Shown in pieces: positions 54,472-63,133 of a stretch of 64,000 nucleotides of DNA. Position 1 is the stretch's first letter, and each line of letters opens with the position of its first letter. Below the pieces are notes generated by a model, which was given only the letters and a program-made list of their open reading frames with translations, had not been told where the DNA came from and made no database searches. The DNA comes from Acidobacteriota bacterium (lineage in GTDB: Bacteria > Acidobacteriota > Vicinamibacteria > Vicinamibacterales > CAVVIG01). The translations under genes and the position numbers were made by a program. The stretch is from NCBI GenBank assembly GCA_020850715.1, contig JADZED010000045.1, positions 1-64,000 of the forward strand, in the 5' to 3' direction.

Positions 54472-57311
54472 AGCCGCGGCTGATGCGCTTCGGTCTGCTC
54501 GGCTGCGCCTGCGCGGCGCTCTCCATCGCGCCGCGCGCGCAGATGCGCGCAGTCCCGCTCGACGGGCGGGAAGGGCATGTCGCGCTCGGGCTCGCGCTCC
54601 GGCACCTCGGCAACGCCGGCATCTTCATGCAGGCGACCGCGCACCCCGACGACGAGAACAACGGTCTGCTCGTGATGCTGAATCGCGGCCAGGGCTTCCG
54701 CACCGTGCTCGCGACGGCGACGCGGGGCAACGGCGGGCAGAACGAGATCGGCCCGGAGATCTTCGAGGCGCTCGGCGTGCTGCGGACCGGCGAGCTCGCG
54801 GCAATGCATCGCTTCGACGGCGCCGAGCAGTACTTCACGCGGGCGGTCGACTTCGGCTATTCCTTCGGTCTCGAGGAGACCTTCGAGAAGTGGGGGCGCG
54901 ACGAGATTACCGCCGACTACGTGCGCCTCATCCGCATGACGCGCCCCGACGTCGTGATCGCGCTGCCCTCGACCGGCAATGCCGGCGGCCAGCACCACAT
55001 GGCCTCGTCGATCATCGCGCACGACGCCGTCGGCCTGGCGGCAGACCCGACGAAGTATCCCGAGCAGATCCGGGAAGGACTCCGCCCCTGGCAGGCGCGG
55101 AAGTTCTACGAGACCGCCGGGGGCTTCGGCGCGCCCGCCGGCGAGGCCGCCGCCGGCGCGGTGACGCGCGTGAACACCGACGTGTACGACCAGCTCCTGG
55201 GCCGGACCTACGCCGAGATCGGCACCGAGGCGCGCAGCATGCACAAGTGCCAGGGGATGGCGCAGCTGCTCGCGTTGCCAGGTGCGGCGGCCTCGTCGTA
55301 CCGGCTGCTCGAATCGACGGTCGCGCCCCAGCCGGCCGAACGGTCGCTCTTCGACGGCATCGACACGAGCTTGAAAGGGCTCGCGCGGTTCGCCGGGTCG
55401 AAGCCGCCGCGTGAGCTCACGCGCGGACTGTCGGACCTCGCCGACGCCGTGGCGGGCGCCCAGCGGGCGTTCGACGCCGGGACCGACGCGGCCGCGCTCG
55501 GCCCGCTGCTCGAGGGGTTGCACGCGGTCCGCGTGCTGCGCGGCGGTCTGGGCGCGATGGATCTGGACGAGGCGGCCCGCTACGAGCTCGAGTTCCGGCT
55601 GCGCCAGAAGGAAGGCGAGCTCCAGCAGGCAGCGCTGCTCGCCAATGCGATCCACGTGGACGTCCTCGCCGACGACGGCGTCGTCGTGCCGGGGCAGGAG
55701 GTGGCGGTGAACGTGATCGTCGCCAATCGCGGCCCCGCCGACATCACGGTGAAGCAGGTCCGCTTCGGCGGCTTCACCGGCGCCGGCACGTGCACGATGA
55801 CGGCGTTCACCGGCGCGGCGGCAGGCCCGGGGCAGCCGGGGACGCAGGCGCGCCGCAGCGGTGCCGGAGCGGCCGCGCCGGAGCCGGAGCTGTGGACGCT
55901 CCGCACGGGACAGGCGGCGCACTGCGAGCCGACGCTGACCGTGCCGGCCGCTGCGCGCGTCACCGAGCCCTATTGGCATCGCGAGCAGTTCGGCGGCCGC
56001 TACACCTTCGATGCCGATGCGCCGTTCGGCCTCCCGTACCGGCCGACGCCGTTCTACGTCCAGGTGACGCTGGCGACCTCAGGCGGCGAGGAAGTGATCG
56101 ACGGGCTGCCGGTGCAGTATCGGTACGGGAGCGACATCTTCAGCGGCGAGAAACGGAGCGAGCTGCTGGTCGTCCCGCCGCTCTCGGTGCGCGTGACGCC
56201 CGACATCGCGCTTGTCCCCGCAGAAGCGGTGAGGCCGGCCGCGCCGCCGGCGCGGCCGACCCGCGCCGCGCGCGCCTCGGCCACGGCGGCCGCCGCGGCA
56301 CGGGCGGCGGCGGCGACGCGGGAGATTCGCGTGACGGTGCTCAACGACACGCCAGGTGCGCTGCAGAGCGAGGTGGCCCTCGAGATTCCCGACGGCTGGG
56401 CCGCGGTGCCCGCGAAGCAGGCGGTCTCGTTCACGCGCGCCGACGAATCGGCGACCCTCCGCTTCCAGGTGAGACCGGCGGTGGCCGAGGGAGCCGGCGA
56501 TTACCGCGTCAGGGCGGCGGCCACGGCGAACGGGCAGACGTTCACGCGCGGGTTCACGGTCGTCGAGTACCCGCACATCTCGCGCTATCACGTGTACGAG
56601 CCGTCAGAGACGGCGGTGAAGATCGCGGACGTCGAGACCACGCCGGGTCTCGTGGTGGGCTACGTGATGGGCGTCGGCGATCAGATGCCGCCGGCCATCG
56701 AGCAGCTCGGCGCGAAGGTGGAACTGCTCGGCGCCGCCGATCTGGCGTGGGGCGATCTCTCGCGCTTCGACGCGATCGTCACCGGTGTCCGCGCCTACGA
56801 GCGCCGGGCCGACCTGCGCGCGAACAACGCCCGGCTGCTCGACTACGTGCGCAACGGCGGCACGATGCTGGTCCAATACAACAAGTTCGAGTTCAACGAG
56901 GCGCAGTACGGGCCGTACCCGGCCCAGGTCAGCTCGAACCGCGTCACCGACGAGATCTCGCCGGTGAAGATTCTGGATCCCGAGAACAGAGTGTTCACGA
57001 CGCCGAACCGCATCACCCCGGACGTCTGGGACGGCTGGATCCAGGAGCGCGGCCTGTACTTCCTCGGCGAGAAGGACTCCCGCTATCGCGATCTGCTCCT
57101 GATGGCCGACGACTTCCCCTACAACACGGGCGTGAAAGAGGGTTCGCTCGTCCAGGCGCGCTACGGCAAGGGCGTGTGGATGTACATCGGCGTCAACTTC
57201 TGGCGGCAGATGCCGGAGGGCGTGGAGGGCGCGTACAAGCTGTTCGCCAACCTGCTGAGCGTGGGCGAAAGCGCGCCGCCGGTGGCCAAGCCGGCCAGCC
57301 CTTCGAGGTGA
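54468..57311 (+). CDS. large secreted PIG-L (LmbE) deacetylase with C-terminal domains
   Basis: A 947-aa exported protein starting at GTG 54468. A signal peptide (about residues 1-24) precedes a LmbE/PIG-L domain with the zinc motif AHPDDENNGLLV (near 58-69) and a GNAGGQHHMASS second site. A long Ala/Arg-rich linker (about 580-630) and a beta-sandwich like NEW3 follow. The last third (IEQLGAKVELLGAADLAWGDLSRFDAIVTGVRAYERR, NGGTMLVQYNKFEFN) resembles a ThuA/glutamine-amidotransferase-like fold. Overlap with bshA implies co-translation. The substrate is unknown; an exported enzyme is unlikely to act on cytosolic bacillithiol. Confidence 0.85.
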   Translation: MKPRLMRFGLLGCACAALSIAPRAQMRAVPLDGREGHVALGLALRHLGNAGIFMQATAHPDDENNGLLVMLNRGQGFRTVLATATRGNGGQNEIGPEIFEALGVLRTGELAAMHRFDGAEQYFTRAVDFGYSFGLEETFEKWGRDEITADYVRLIRMTRPDVVIALPSTGNAGGQHHMASSIIAHDAVGLAADPTKYPEQIREGLRPWQARKFYETAGGFGAPAGEAAAGAVTRVNTDVYDQLLGRTYAEIGTEARSMHKCQGMAQLLALPGAAASSYRLLESTVAPQPAERSLFDGIDTSLKGLARFAGSKPPRELTRGLSDLADAVAGAQRAFDAGTDAAALGPLLEGLHAVRVLRGGLGAMDLDEAARYELEFRLRQKEGELQQAALLANAIHVDVLADDGVVVPGQEVAVNVIVANRGPADITVKQVRFGGFTGAGTCTMTAFTGAAAGPGQPGTQARRSGAGAAAPEPELWTLRTGQAAHCEPTLTVPAAARVTEPYWHREQFGGRYTFDADAPFGLPYRPTPFYVQVTLATSGGEEVIDGLPVQYRYGSDIFSGEKRSELLVVPPLSVRVTPDIALVPAEAVRPAAPPARPTRAARASATAAAAARAAAATREIRVTVLNDTPGALQSEVALEIPDGWAAVPAKQAVSFTRADESATLRFQVRPAVAEGAGDYRVRAAATANGQTFTRGFTVVEYPHISRYHVYEPSETAVKIADVETTPGLVVGYVMGVGDQMPPAIEQLGAKVELLGAADLAWGDLSRFDAIVTGVRAYERRADLRANNARLLDYVRNGGTMLVQYNKFEFNEAQYGPYPAQVSSNRVTDEISPVKILDPENRVFTTPNRITPDVWDGWIQERGLYFLGEKDSRYRDLLLMADDFPYNTGVKEGSLVQARYGKGVWMYIGVNFWRQMPEGVEGAYKLFANLLSVGESAPPVAKPASPSR

Positions 57312-57458
57312 ACGCCGCGAGCGCCCGGCGACGCCGGTCCGCGGCCCCCGCGCCGCCGATCGGTTCGATGCGCCCTGCCGGGTGGCCGCACCGCGGCCCG
57401 CGCGAGGCCCGCCGCACGTCCTGAATGCCGCGAATTGATATCCTTGTAGCCAGACTCC

Positions 57459-58442
57459 ATGCCGCCCATCAAACGCACGAAGTTCAAGCTCACCTCGGAA
57501 GAACTGCTCGAGATGTTCTACTGGCTGAAGTTGATCCGGGCGTTCGACGAGCGTCTCAGCGTGCTGGTCAGGCAGGGGAAGGTCCGCAGCGGCGTCTATA
57601 CCGGCATCGGCCAGGAAGCGGTGATCGTCGGCACCTGCTTCCACCTGCGCCGGGAGGACTACATCTGTCCGCTGCACCGCGACCTGGGCGCCTTTCTCAT
57701 GAAGGGGGTCGAGCCGCGCGTGATGATGTCGCAGATGTTCGCCAAGATGACCGGCCTGTCGAAGGGCCGCGATTCCGCGCTGCACAGCGGCGTACCCGAG
57801 CTCGGCATCTTCGGCAACACGAGCATGCTCGGCGCGAACCTGCCGGTCGCCGCCGGTCTCGGGCTCACCTTCAAGATGGACAAGACCGACAACGTCGTGA
57901 TCGCCTATTTCGGCGAAGGGGCGAGCAACGTCGGCGATTTCCACGAGGCCCTCAATTTCGCGGGCGTGCAGCGGCTGCCGATCGTGTTCGTCTGCGAGAA
58001 CAACCAGTACGCCTACTCGGTGCCGATCGAGCGCAGCATGGCAATCGACGACGTGGCCGATCGGGCGGAGAGCTACGGCTTCGAGGGCGTCGCGATCAAC
58101 GGCAACGACGTGCTGGCCGTGTATCAGGCCACGCTCGGCGCCATCAACCACGCGCGGCGCGGCGAGGGGCCGACGCTGATCGAGTGCAAGACCTATCGCT
58201 GGCACGGCCACTCGGAGCACGACAAGGCGTTCTACCGATCCGACGAAGAGCTCGCGATGTGGAAGAGCCGCGACCCGATCCCGACCTTCACCACCTACCT
58301 GCGGGCCCGCCACCTGCTCGACGATGCGAAACTGGCCGACGTGGAGGCGCGCGTGAAGCAGGCGATAGACGAAGCGGTCGATTACGCGTCGAATGCCGCC
58401 GACCCGGGCCCCGAGGAGGCGATCGCCGATCTGTATGCCTAA
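57459..58442 (+). CDS. 2-oxoacid dehydrogenase E1 component, alpha subunit
   Basis: A 327-aa thiamine-diphosphate-binding subunit of pyruvate, acetoin or branched-chain 2-oxoacid dehydrogenase. The ThDP motif appears as FGEGASNVGDFHEALNFAGVQRLPIVFVCENNQ; HRDLGAFLMKG and SGVPELGIFGNTSMLGANLPVAAGLG are also typical. The phosphorylation-loop region YRWHGHSEHDKAFYRS is conserved. It overlaps the beta subunit by 8 nt. E2 and E3 are not in this window, so specificity cannot be settled. A TATCCT box lies 14 nt before the ATG. Confidence 0.93.
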   Translation: MPPIKRTKFKLTSEELLEMFYWLKLIRAFDERLSVLVRQGKVRSGVYTGIGQEAVIVGTCFHLRREDYICPLHRDLGAFLMKGVEPRVMMSQMFAKMTGLSKGRDSALHSGVPELGIFGNTSMLGANLPVAAGLGLTFKMDKTDNVVIAYFGEGASNVGDFHEALNFAGVQRLPIVFVCENNQYAYSVPIERSMAIDDVADRAESYGFEGVAINGNDVLAVYQATLGAINHARRGEGPTLIECKTYRWHGHSEHDKAFYRSDEELAMWKSRDPIPTFTTYLRARHLLDDAKLADVEARVKQAIDEAVDYASNAADPGPEEAIADLYA

Positions 58443-59418
58443 GGAACTCTCCTATCTCGAGGCCATCCGGGAAGCGATGGTCGAGGAAATGCGCCGCGAC
58501 CCGAAGGTGTTCGTGCTCGGCGAGGATGTCGGGGCCTACGGCGGCGCGTTCGGCGTCACCCAGGGCATGTGCGACGAGTTTGGCGAGATGCGCGTGCTCG
58601 ACACGCCGATCTCCGAGTCGGCCATCGTCGGCGTCAGCATCGGCGCGGCGATGCGCGGCTACCGCCCGATCGCCGAGATGCAGTTCGCCGACTTCATCTC
58701 GTGCGCGTTCGACCAGATCGTGAACCAGGCGGCGACGCTGCGCTATCGATGCGGCGGCCGCGTATCGGTGCCGATCGTCGTGCGCGCCCCCAGCGGCGGC
58801 AACGTCGGGGGCGGGCTGTACCACTCGCAGAATCCCGAGGCGTGGTTCGTCCACCGGCCGGGCCTGAAGGTCGTCGCGCCGTCGACGGCCTGGGACGCGA
58901 AAGGACTGCTGAAGGCGTCGATCCGCGACGACGACCCGGTCTTGTACTTCGAGCACAAGTACCTCTACCGGCGCGTGAAGGGGCCCGTGCCCGAGGGCGA
59001 CGAGATCGTGCCGATCGGGAAGGCGGCGATCCGGCGCGCCGGCGACGACATCACCCTGCTGACCTACGGCGCGATGGTTCAGCCGTCGCTGGACGCGGCC
59101 GATCGCCTGGCCGCCGAGGGGGTGGAGGTGGAGGTCGTCGACCTGCGGACGCTGCTGCCGTTCGACAAGGCGGCGATCCTGGCCTCGGTGGAGAAGACCA
59201 GCCGTGCGCTGATCGTGCACGAGGACGTGAAGACGCTCGGCATCGGCGCCGAACTGTCGGCCGTGATCATGGAGGAGCGATTCGAGGCGCTCGATGCCCC
59301 GGTGATGCGGCTCACCTACCCGGACACGCACGCGCCGTTCTCGCACATCCTCGAGGCGTTCAACCTGCCGGACGCCGACAAGATTGCCGGCGCGCTGCGG
59401 CGGCTGGCGGAATACTGA
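58435..59418 (+). CDS. 2-oxoacid dehydrogenase E1 component, beta subunit
   Basis: A 327-aa partner of the alpha subunit; the alpha2beta2 E1 decarboxylates the oxoacid and transfers the acyl group to E2. The beta-family features are FVLGEDVGAYGGAFGVTQGM, RVLDTPISESAIVGVSIGAAMRGYRPIAEMQFADFISCAFDQIVNQAATLRY and APSGGNVGGGLYHSQNPEAWFVHRPGLKVVAPS. The C-terminal transketolase-like domain has EDVKTLGIGAELSAVIMEE. The start at ATG 58435 is set by the overlap. Confidence 0.94.
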   Translation: MPKELSYLEAIREAMVEEMRRDPKVFVLGEDVGAYGGAFGVTQGMCDEFGEMRVLDTPISESAIVGVSIGAAMRGYRPIAEMQFADFISCAFDQIVNQAATLRYRCGGRVSVPIVVRAPSGGNVGGGLYHSQNPEAWFVHRPGLKVVAPSTAWDAKGLLKASIRDDDPVLYFEHKYLYRRVKGPVPEGDEIVPIGKAAIRRAGDDITLLTYGAMVQPSLDAADRLAAEGVEVEVVDLRTLLPFDKAAILASVEKTSRALIVHEDVKTLGIGAELSAVIMEERFEALDAPVMRLTYPDTHAPFSHILEAFNLPDADKIAGALRRLAEY

Positions 59419-59490
59419 GCGCGGCAGGCCGAGCGTGGCGGCCCTGCCCGCCTGCAGCGGCGCGCCGGCGCGGGCCTCGCTTTCGAGGCC

Positions 59491-60414
59491 TCAGGCCTGC
59501 GGACCGCGCGCGAAGATCGCGCCGAGCGCCTCGTCCACGCGCTCGTACGCGAAGCGGTATCCTTCGCGCTGCGCCTTCACAGGAACGGCGCGCTGCCCCG
59601 AGAGCAGCAGCGCCTCGGCCATTTCCCCCAGCATCAACCTCAACGCGAACGCGGGCGCCGGCAGCAGCGCCGGCCGGCGGAGCGCGCGGCCAAGGGCGCG
59701 CGCGAACTCGGCGTTGACCACCGGATCGGGCGCGGTGAGGTTGATCGCGCCGGCAATCGCAGGTCGTTCGAGCGCGTACCGGACGAGGCCGACCCAGTCG
59801 TCGCGATGAATCCAGGGCCAGTACTGGCGCCCGTCGCCGATTCGACCGCCGGCGAAGAGTCTGAAGGGCAGCAGCATCCGTGGGAGCGCGCCGCCGTCGC
59901 GGGCGAGCACGAGGCCGGTGCGCAGGCAGACGACGCGCGTCCGCGCCGATGCGACGCGGTGGGCTTCGGCCTCCCATTGCACGCAGACCTCCGCCAGGAA
60001 GTCCGATCCCGCCGGGGCGGTCTCGTCCAGCCGTTCGTCGCCGTGCGGCCCGTAGTAACCGACGGCGGAAGCGCTCAGGAAGACCGCGGGCGGCTGCCCG
60101 GCCGCCGCGATCGCGGCGGCGCGGCTGCGCGTCGCGTCGCGGCGGCTCTCTAGAATCCGCCGCTTCCGGGCGGGCGACCAGCGGCGGCCGGCAATCGACT
60201 CGCCCGCGAGGTTGACGACGGCGCTGGCGCCATCGATCGCGCGGGCGAAGGAGCCGGTGCCGCCGTCGGGCTTCCACGAGACGAAGCGCGCGACGCCGGC
60301 GCGGGGCGTGCCGGGGCGGCGGGTGAGGATGACGAGCTCGTGGCGGTCGGCCGCGAGGGCGGCCGCGAGCGCCCGGCCGAGGAAGCCGGTGCCGCCGGCG
60401 ATGACGATGCGCAT
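59491..60414 (-). CDS. SDR39U1/TIGR01777-type nucleoside-diphosphate-sugar epimerase family protein
   Basis: A 307-aa atypical short-chain dehydrogenase. The NAD(P) motif GGTGFLGRALAAALAADRHELVILTRRP (from residue 7) and the family segments VNLAGESIAGRRWSPARKRRILESR, SASAVGYYGPHGDERLDE and RMLLPFRLFAGGRIGDGRQYWPWIHRDDWV identify the YfcH-like family, whose physiological role is unclear. The C-terminal DUF1731 part (PALLPAPAFALRLMLGEMAEALLLSGQRAVP) is present. TACACT lies 6 nt before the ATG. It is divergent from the tetR gene. Confidence 0.92.
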   Translation of the reverse strand: MRIVIAGGTGFLGRALAAALAADRHELVILTRRPGTPRAGVARFVSWKPDGGTGSFARAIDGASAVVNLAGESIAGRRWSPARKRRILESRRDATRSRAAAIAAAGQPPAVFLSASAVGYYGPHGDERLDETAPAGSDFLAEVCVQWEAEAHRVASARTRVVCLRTGLVLARDGGALPRMLLPFRLFAGGRIGDGRQYWPWIHRDDWVGLVRYALERPAIAGAINLTAPDPVVNAEFARALGRALRRPALLPAPAFALRLMLGEMAEALLLSGQRAVPVKAQREGYRFAYERVDEALGAIFARGPQA

Positions 60415-60420
60415 GGGGTG

Positions 60421-60426
60421 AGTGTA
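60421..60426 (-). promoter_or_regulatory. putative -10 hexamer of the SDR39U1-type gene
   Basis: Minus-strand TACACT lies exactly 6 nt before ATG 60414. Confidence 0.4.
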
Positions 60427-60518
60427 AGGGAAGGTCCGGCGGACGCACGCACGGCGGTCGAGCGCGGGGTGGCGGACGCGAGGGGGGAGCGGCGCGCGGG
60501 GCGGGCGCCGGGGCGCGC

Positions 60519-60559
60519 TTGACATGCGCGCGCGATTCTAATTAACTAACCGGTTAGTT
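60519..60559 (+). promoter_or_regulatory. tetR promoter with palindromic operator
   Basis: A perfect TTGACA -35 (60519-60524) is followed 17 nt later by a poor -10 (TTAACT, 60542-60547). Overlapping it is a perfect 16-bp palindrome AACTAACCGGTTAGTT (60544-60559) that ends 3 nt before the tetR ATG. It resembles operators of TetR repressors in HlyD/ABC efflux operons, and the position predicts autorepression of the operon. Confidence 0.75.
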
Positions 60560-60562
60560 TGT

Positions 60563-61204
60563 ATGCCGCGTCGCCCTCGCGTCACCCCGGAGCAGATCCT
60601 CGATGCCGCCACGCGCGAATTCGCCGAGCGCGGTTTCGCCGGGGCCAGGGTCGACCGCATCGCGCGACGCGCCGGCGTCAACAAGGCGATGCTCTACTAC
60701 CACTTCCGGAGCAAACAGACCTTGTATCGCCGGCTCCTGCGGCGCGCCTTCAGCCAGGCCGGCGCGCGGATTCAGCGCATCGCCGACAGCGACGCGCCCC
60801 CCTTCGAGCAGCTCGACCGCGTCGTCGCGCTCTTCGCCGACCTCATCGGCGAGCAGCGGTTCTTCCCGGCGATCATGCTGCGCGAAGTGGCGGAAGGAGG
60901 CGCGCACCTCGATGTCGAGACGCTCGGGCTCCTCGCGGCCGTGCCCGGGGCCTTCGGCCGGATCGTGGCGCGCGGGATCGCCGCCGGCGAGTTCCGCGAC
61001 GTCAACCCGCTGTTCGCGTACTTCAGCATGATGTCGCCCATCGTGTTCTTCCTCTGCGCGGCGCCGATCCGCCGGGAGCTCGGCGCGCGCCGCCTCGCAT
61101 CGCCCGACATCCGCAACGTTGCCGCCTTCGTCAGCCACGTGCAGGCGAACATGCGCCGCGTGCTGGCGCCAGACGGCGCCGCCGGCCCGAGGTCCACGAC
61201 ATGA
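60563..61204 (+). CDS. TetR-family transcriptional repressor
   Basis: A 213-aa regulator. The N-terminal helix-turn-helix reads ILDAATREFAERGFAGARVDRIARRAGVNKAMLYYHFRSKQTLYRRLL (about residues 11-58), typical of the family. The C-terminal ligand domain is less conserved (LDVETLGLLAAVPGAFGRIVARGIAAGEFRDVNPLFAYFSMMSPIVFFL) and resembles CecR/YbiH-like regulators of efflux genes. It heads the operon with HlyD, ATPase and TolC, overlapping hlyD by ATGA. It probably represses at the palindrome immediately upstream of its own start. Confidence 0.9.
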   Translation: MPRRPRVTPEQILDAATREFAERGFAGARVDRIARRAGVNKAMLYYHFRSKQTLYRRLLRRAFSQAGARIQRIADSDAPPFEQLDRVVALFADLIGEQRFFPAIMLREVAEGGAHLDVETLGLLAAVPGAFGRIVARGIAAGEFRDVNPLFAYFSMMSPIVFFLCAAPIRRELGARRLASPDIRNVAAFVSHVQANMRRVLAPDGAAGPRSTT

Positions 61205-62211
61205 GAACAGCCGCGCTCGCGCCCCTTCTTCTCGCGGGCGGTCTCGCCGCCGCCTGCGCACCGAACGCCCCGGCGGATCGTGTTCGCGCGTCGGGCCAGG
61301 TCGAAGCCACGCAGGTCGCCGTCGCCCCGACGGTCGGCGGCCGCCTGATCGAGCTTCGTGTGAAGGAGGGCGACCGCGTCGAGGCGGGCACCGTCGTCGC
61401 CCGCCTCGAGACCACGGACACCGAGCTGCAGCTGAAGCGCGCCGATGCGGAGCGCGCGCAGGCAGTCGCCCAGCTGCGGCTGCTCGAAGAGGGCGCGCGG
61501 CCGGAGGACGTGCGGCTCGCGGAGGCGCAGCTGGCCGGCGCGCGGGCCGAGATCGCCGCGGCCGGGGCGGAGCAGGCCGCGGCGCAAGCCGACGTCGAGC
61601 GCTTCGAATCGCTCCTCGCCTCGAGCTCGGGATCGCGCAAGCAGCGCGACGATGCGGTGACGCGGCACGAGGTGGCGGATTCGCGCCTGCAGGCCGCGCG
61701 AGCTCGGGCGCGCGGCGCCGAGGCGGCCCTGGCGAGGATCCGCGCCGGCGCGCGGCCGCAGGAGATCGCCGCCGCCGAGGCGCGGGTCGCCGCGGCCGAG
61801 GCGCAGATCGCGACGCTGCAGAAGGCGATCGCCGACGCCGTCGTGTCCGCCCAGACCGGCGGCATCGTGAGCGAGACGCTCGTCGAGCCTGGCGAGATCG
61901 TGCCGCCGCGCGGCGCGATTGCGATCGTCACCGACCTCGATCGCGCCTGGGCGTACGTCTACGTCGACGAGCCGTCGGTGCCGCGGCTGCGGATCGGCCA
62001 GCCGGCCACCGTCTTCACCGACGCCGGCGGCCGGGGCATCCAGGGGACGATCAGCGTGATTGCCGAACGCGCGGAGTTCACGCCGCGCAACGTGCAGACG
62101 GCGGAGGATCGGTCGAAGCTCGTCTATCGGGTGAAGATTGCCGTCGACAACACGTCGGGCGTGCTCAAGCCGGGCATGCCGGTCGAAGCGGAGATCCCCC
62201 TTGCCGGATGA
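61201..62211 (+). CDS. HlyD-family periplasmic adaptor (membrane fusion protein), lipoprotein
   Basis: A 336-aa adaptor. A lipobox LAAAC with Cys19 predicts lipid anchoring. A biotinyl/lipoyl-like half (SGQVEATQVAVAPTVGGRLIELRVKEGDRVEAGTVVARLE), a long alpha-hairpin of heptad-like Ala/Glu/Arg repeats (about residues 80-200) and the second lipoyl half (VVSAQTGGIVSETLVEPGEIVPPRGAIAIVTDLDRAWAYVYVDE) are in the standard order. It links an inner-membrane ABC pump to the TolC-like channel and resembles YbhG/YhiI. It overlaps the ATPase gene by 11 nt. Confidence 0.92.
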   Translation: MRTAALAPLLLAGGLAAACAPNAPADRVRASGQVEATQVAVAPTVGGRLIELRVKEGDRVEAGTVVARLETTDTELQLKRADAERAQAVAQLRLLEEGARPEDVRLAEAQLAGARAEIAAAGAEQAAAQADVERFESLLASSSGSRKQRDDAVTRHEVADSRLQAARARARGAEAALARIRAGARPQEIAAAEARVAAAEAQIATLQKAIADAVVSAQTGGIVSETLVEPGEIVPPRGAIAIVTDLDRAWAYVYVDEPSVPRLRIGQPATVFTDAGGRGIQGTISVIAERAEFTPRNVQTAEDRSKLVYRVKIAVDNTSGVLKPGMPVEAEIPLAG

Positions 62212-63133
62212 GGTCGTCGTACTCGACGGCGTCACCCGCCGGTACGGCGGCTCGATCGCCGTGCAGGATCTCTCGCTGTCGGTCGGCGCCGGCGAGATGT
62301 TCGGGTTGATCGGTCCCGACGGCGCCGGCAAGACGACGACGATCCGGACGATCTGCGGGCTGCTGGCGCCAGATGCCGGGGCGGTTCGCGTGCTCGGGCT
62401 CGATCCGGTCCGCGATCACCGGCGGCTCACCGACTCGGTCGGCTATCTCTCCCAGCGGTTCAGTCTGTACGGCGATCTGACCGTCGACGAGAACGTCGCG
62501 TTCTTCGCGCAGATCCACAACCAGCGCGACTACAGGACGCGCCGCGACCGGCTGCTCGAGATGACGCAGCTCGCACCCTTCCGCGGCCGGCTCGCCGACC
62601 AGCTGTCGGGCGGCATGAAACAGAAGCTCGCGCTCGCGTGCACGCTGGTGCACGAGCCGGCGCTGATCGTGCTCGACGAGCCGACGACCGGCGTCGATCC
62701 CGTCTCGCGGCGCGAGCTCTGGAAGCTCCTCTCCGAATTCCTCTCCGAAGGGATCACCATCGTGGTGTCGACGCCGTATCTCGACGAGGCGGAGCGCTGC
62801 TCGCGTGTCGCGCTCATGAGCGGCGGCCGCCTGCTCGCGCTCGACCGCCCCGCGGCGCTGGACGCGTCGCTGCCGGGGACGGTGCTGGAGATCACCGTCG
62901 CCGAGCCGAGACGGGCGATCGCGGCGCTGGCCGGCCGGCCTGGCGTTCTCGACGCCCAGCTCTTTGGCGGCCGGGTGCACGTCCGTGTGGCGGGGCGGTC
63001 CGGCGAGGTCGACGTCGCCGCGTCGATCGGCGCCCACCTGCAGGCGGCCGGCCTGGCGGTCCGAGCCATCCGGGCGATCCCGGCCACGCTCGAGGATGTG
63101 TTCATCTCTCGCCTCACGGAGGCGGCACCATGA
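62201..63133 (+). CDS. ABC transporter ATP-binding protein (drug-efflux type)
   Basis: A 310-aa ATPase. Walker A GPDGAGKTTT (about 39-48), signature LSGGMKQKLALA, Walker B LIVLDEPTTGVDP and the H-loop region TIVVSTPYLDEAERC are all present. It ends with the C-terminal domain of DrrA/YbhF-like proteins. GPDGAGKT, with Asp in place of the usual Asn, is typical of the YbhF/RbbA branch. The start is probably TTG 62201 (LPDEVVVLDGVTRRYGG) overlapping hlyD; no ATG or GTG lies near. The partner ABC-2 permeases are presumably beyond the window. Confidence 0.9.
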   Translation: MPDEVVVLDGVTRRYGGSIAVQDLSLSVGAGEMFGLIGPDGAGKTTTIRTICGLLAPDAGAVRVLGLDPVRDHRRLTDSVGYLSQRFSLYGDLTVDENVAFFAQIHNQRDYRTRRDRLLEMTQLAPFRGRLADQLSGGMKQKLALACTLVHEPALIVLDEPTTGVDPVSRRELWKLLSEFLSEGITIVVSTPYLDEAERCSRVALMSGGRLLALDRPAALDASLPGTVLEITVAEPRRAIAALAGRPGVLDAQLFGGRVHVRVAGRSGEVDVAASIGAHLQAAGLAVRAIRAIPATLEDVFISRLTEAAP

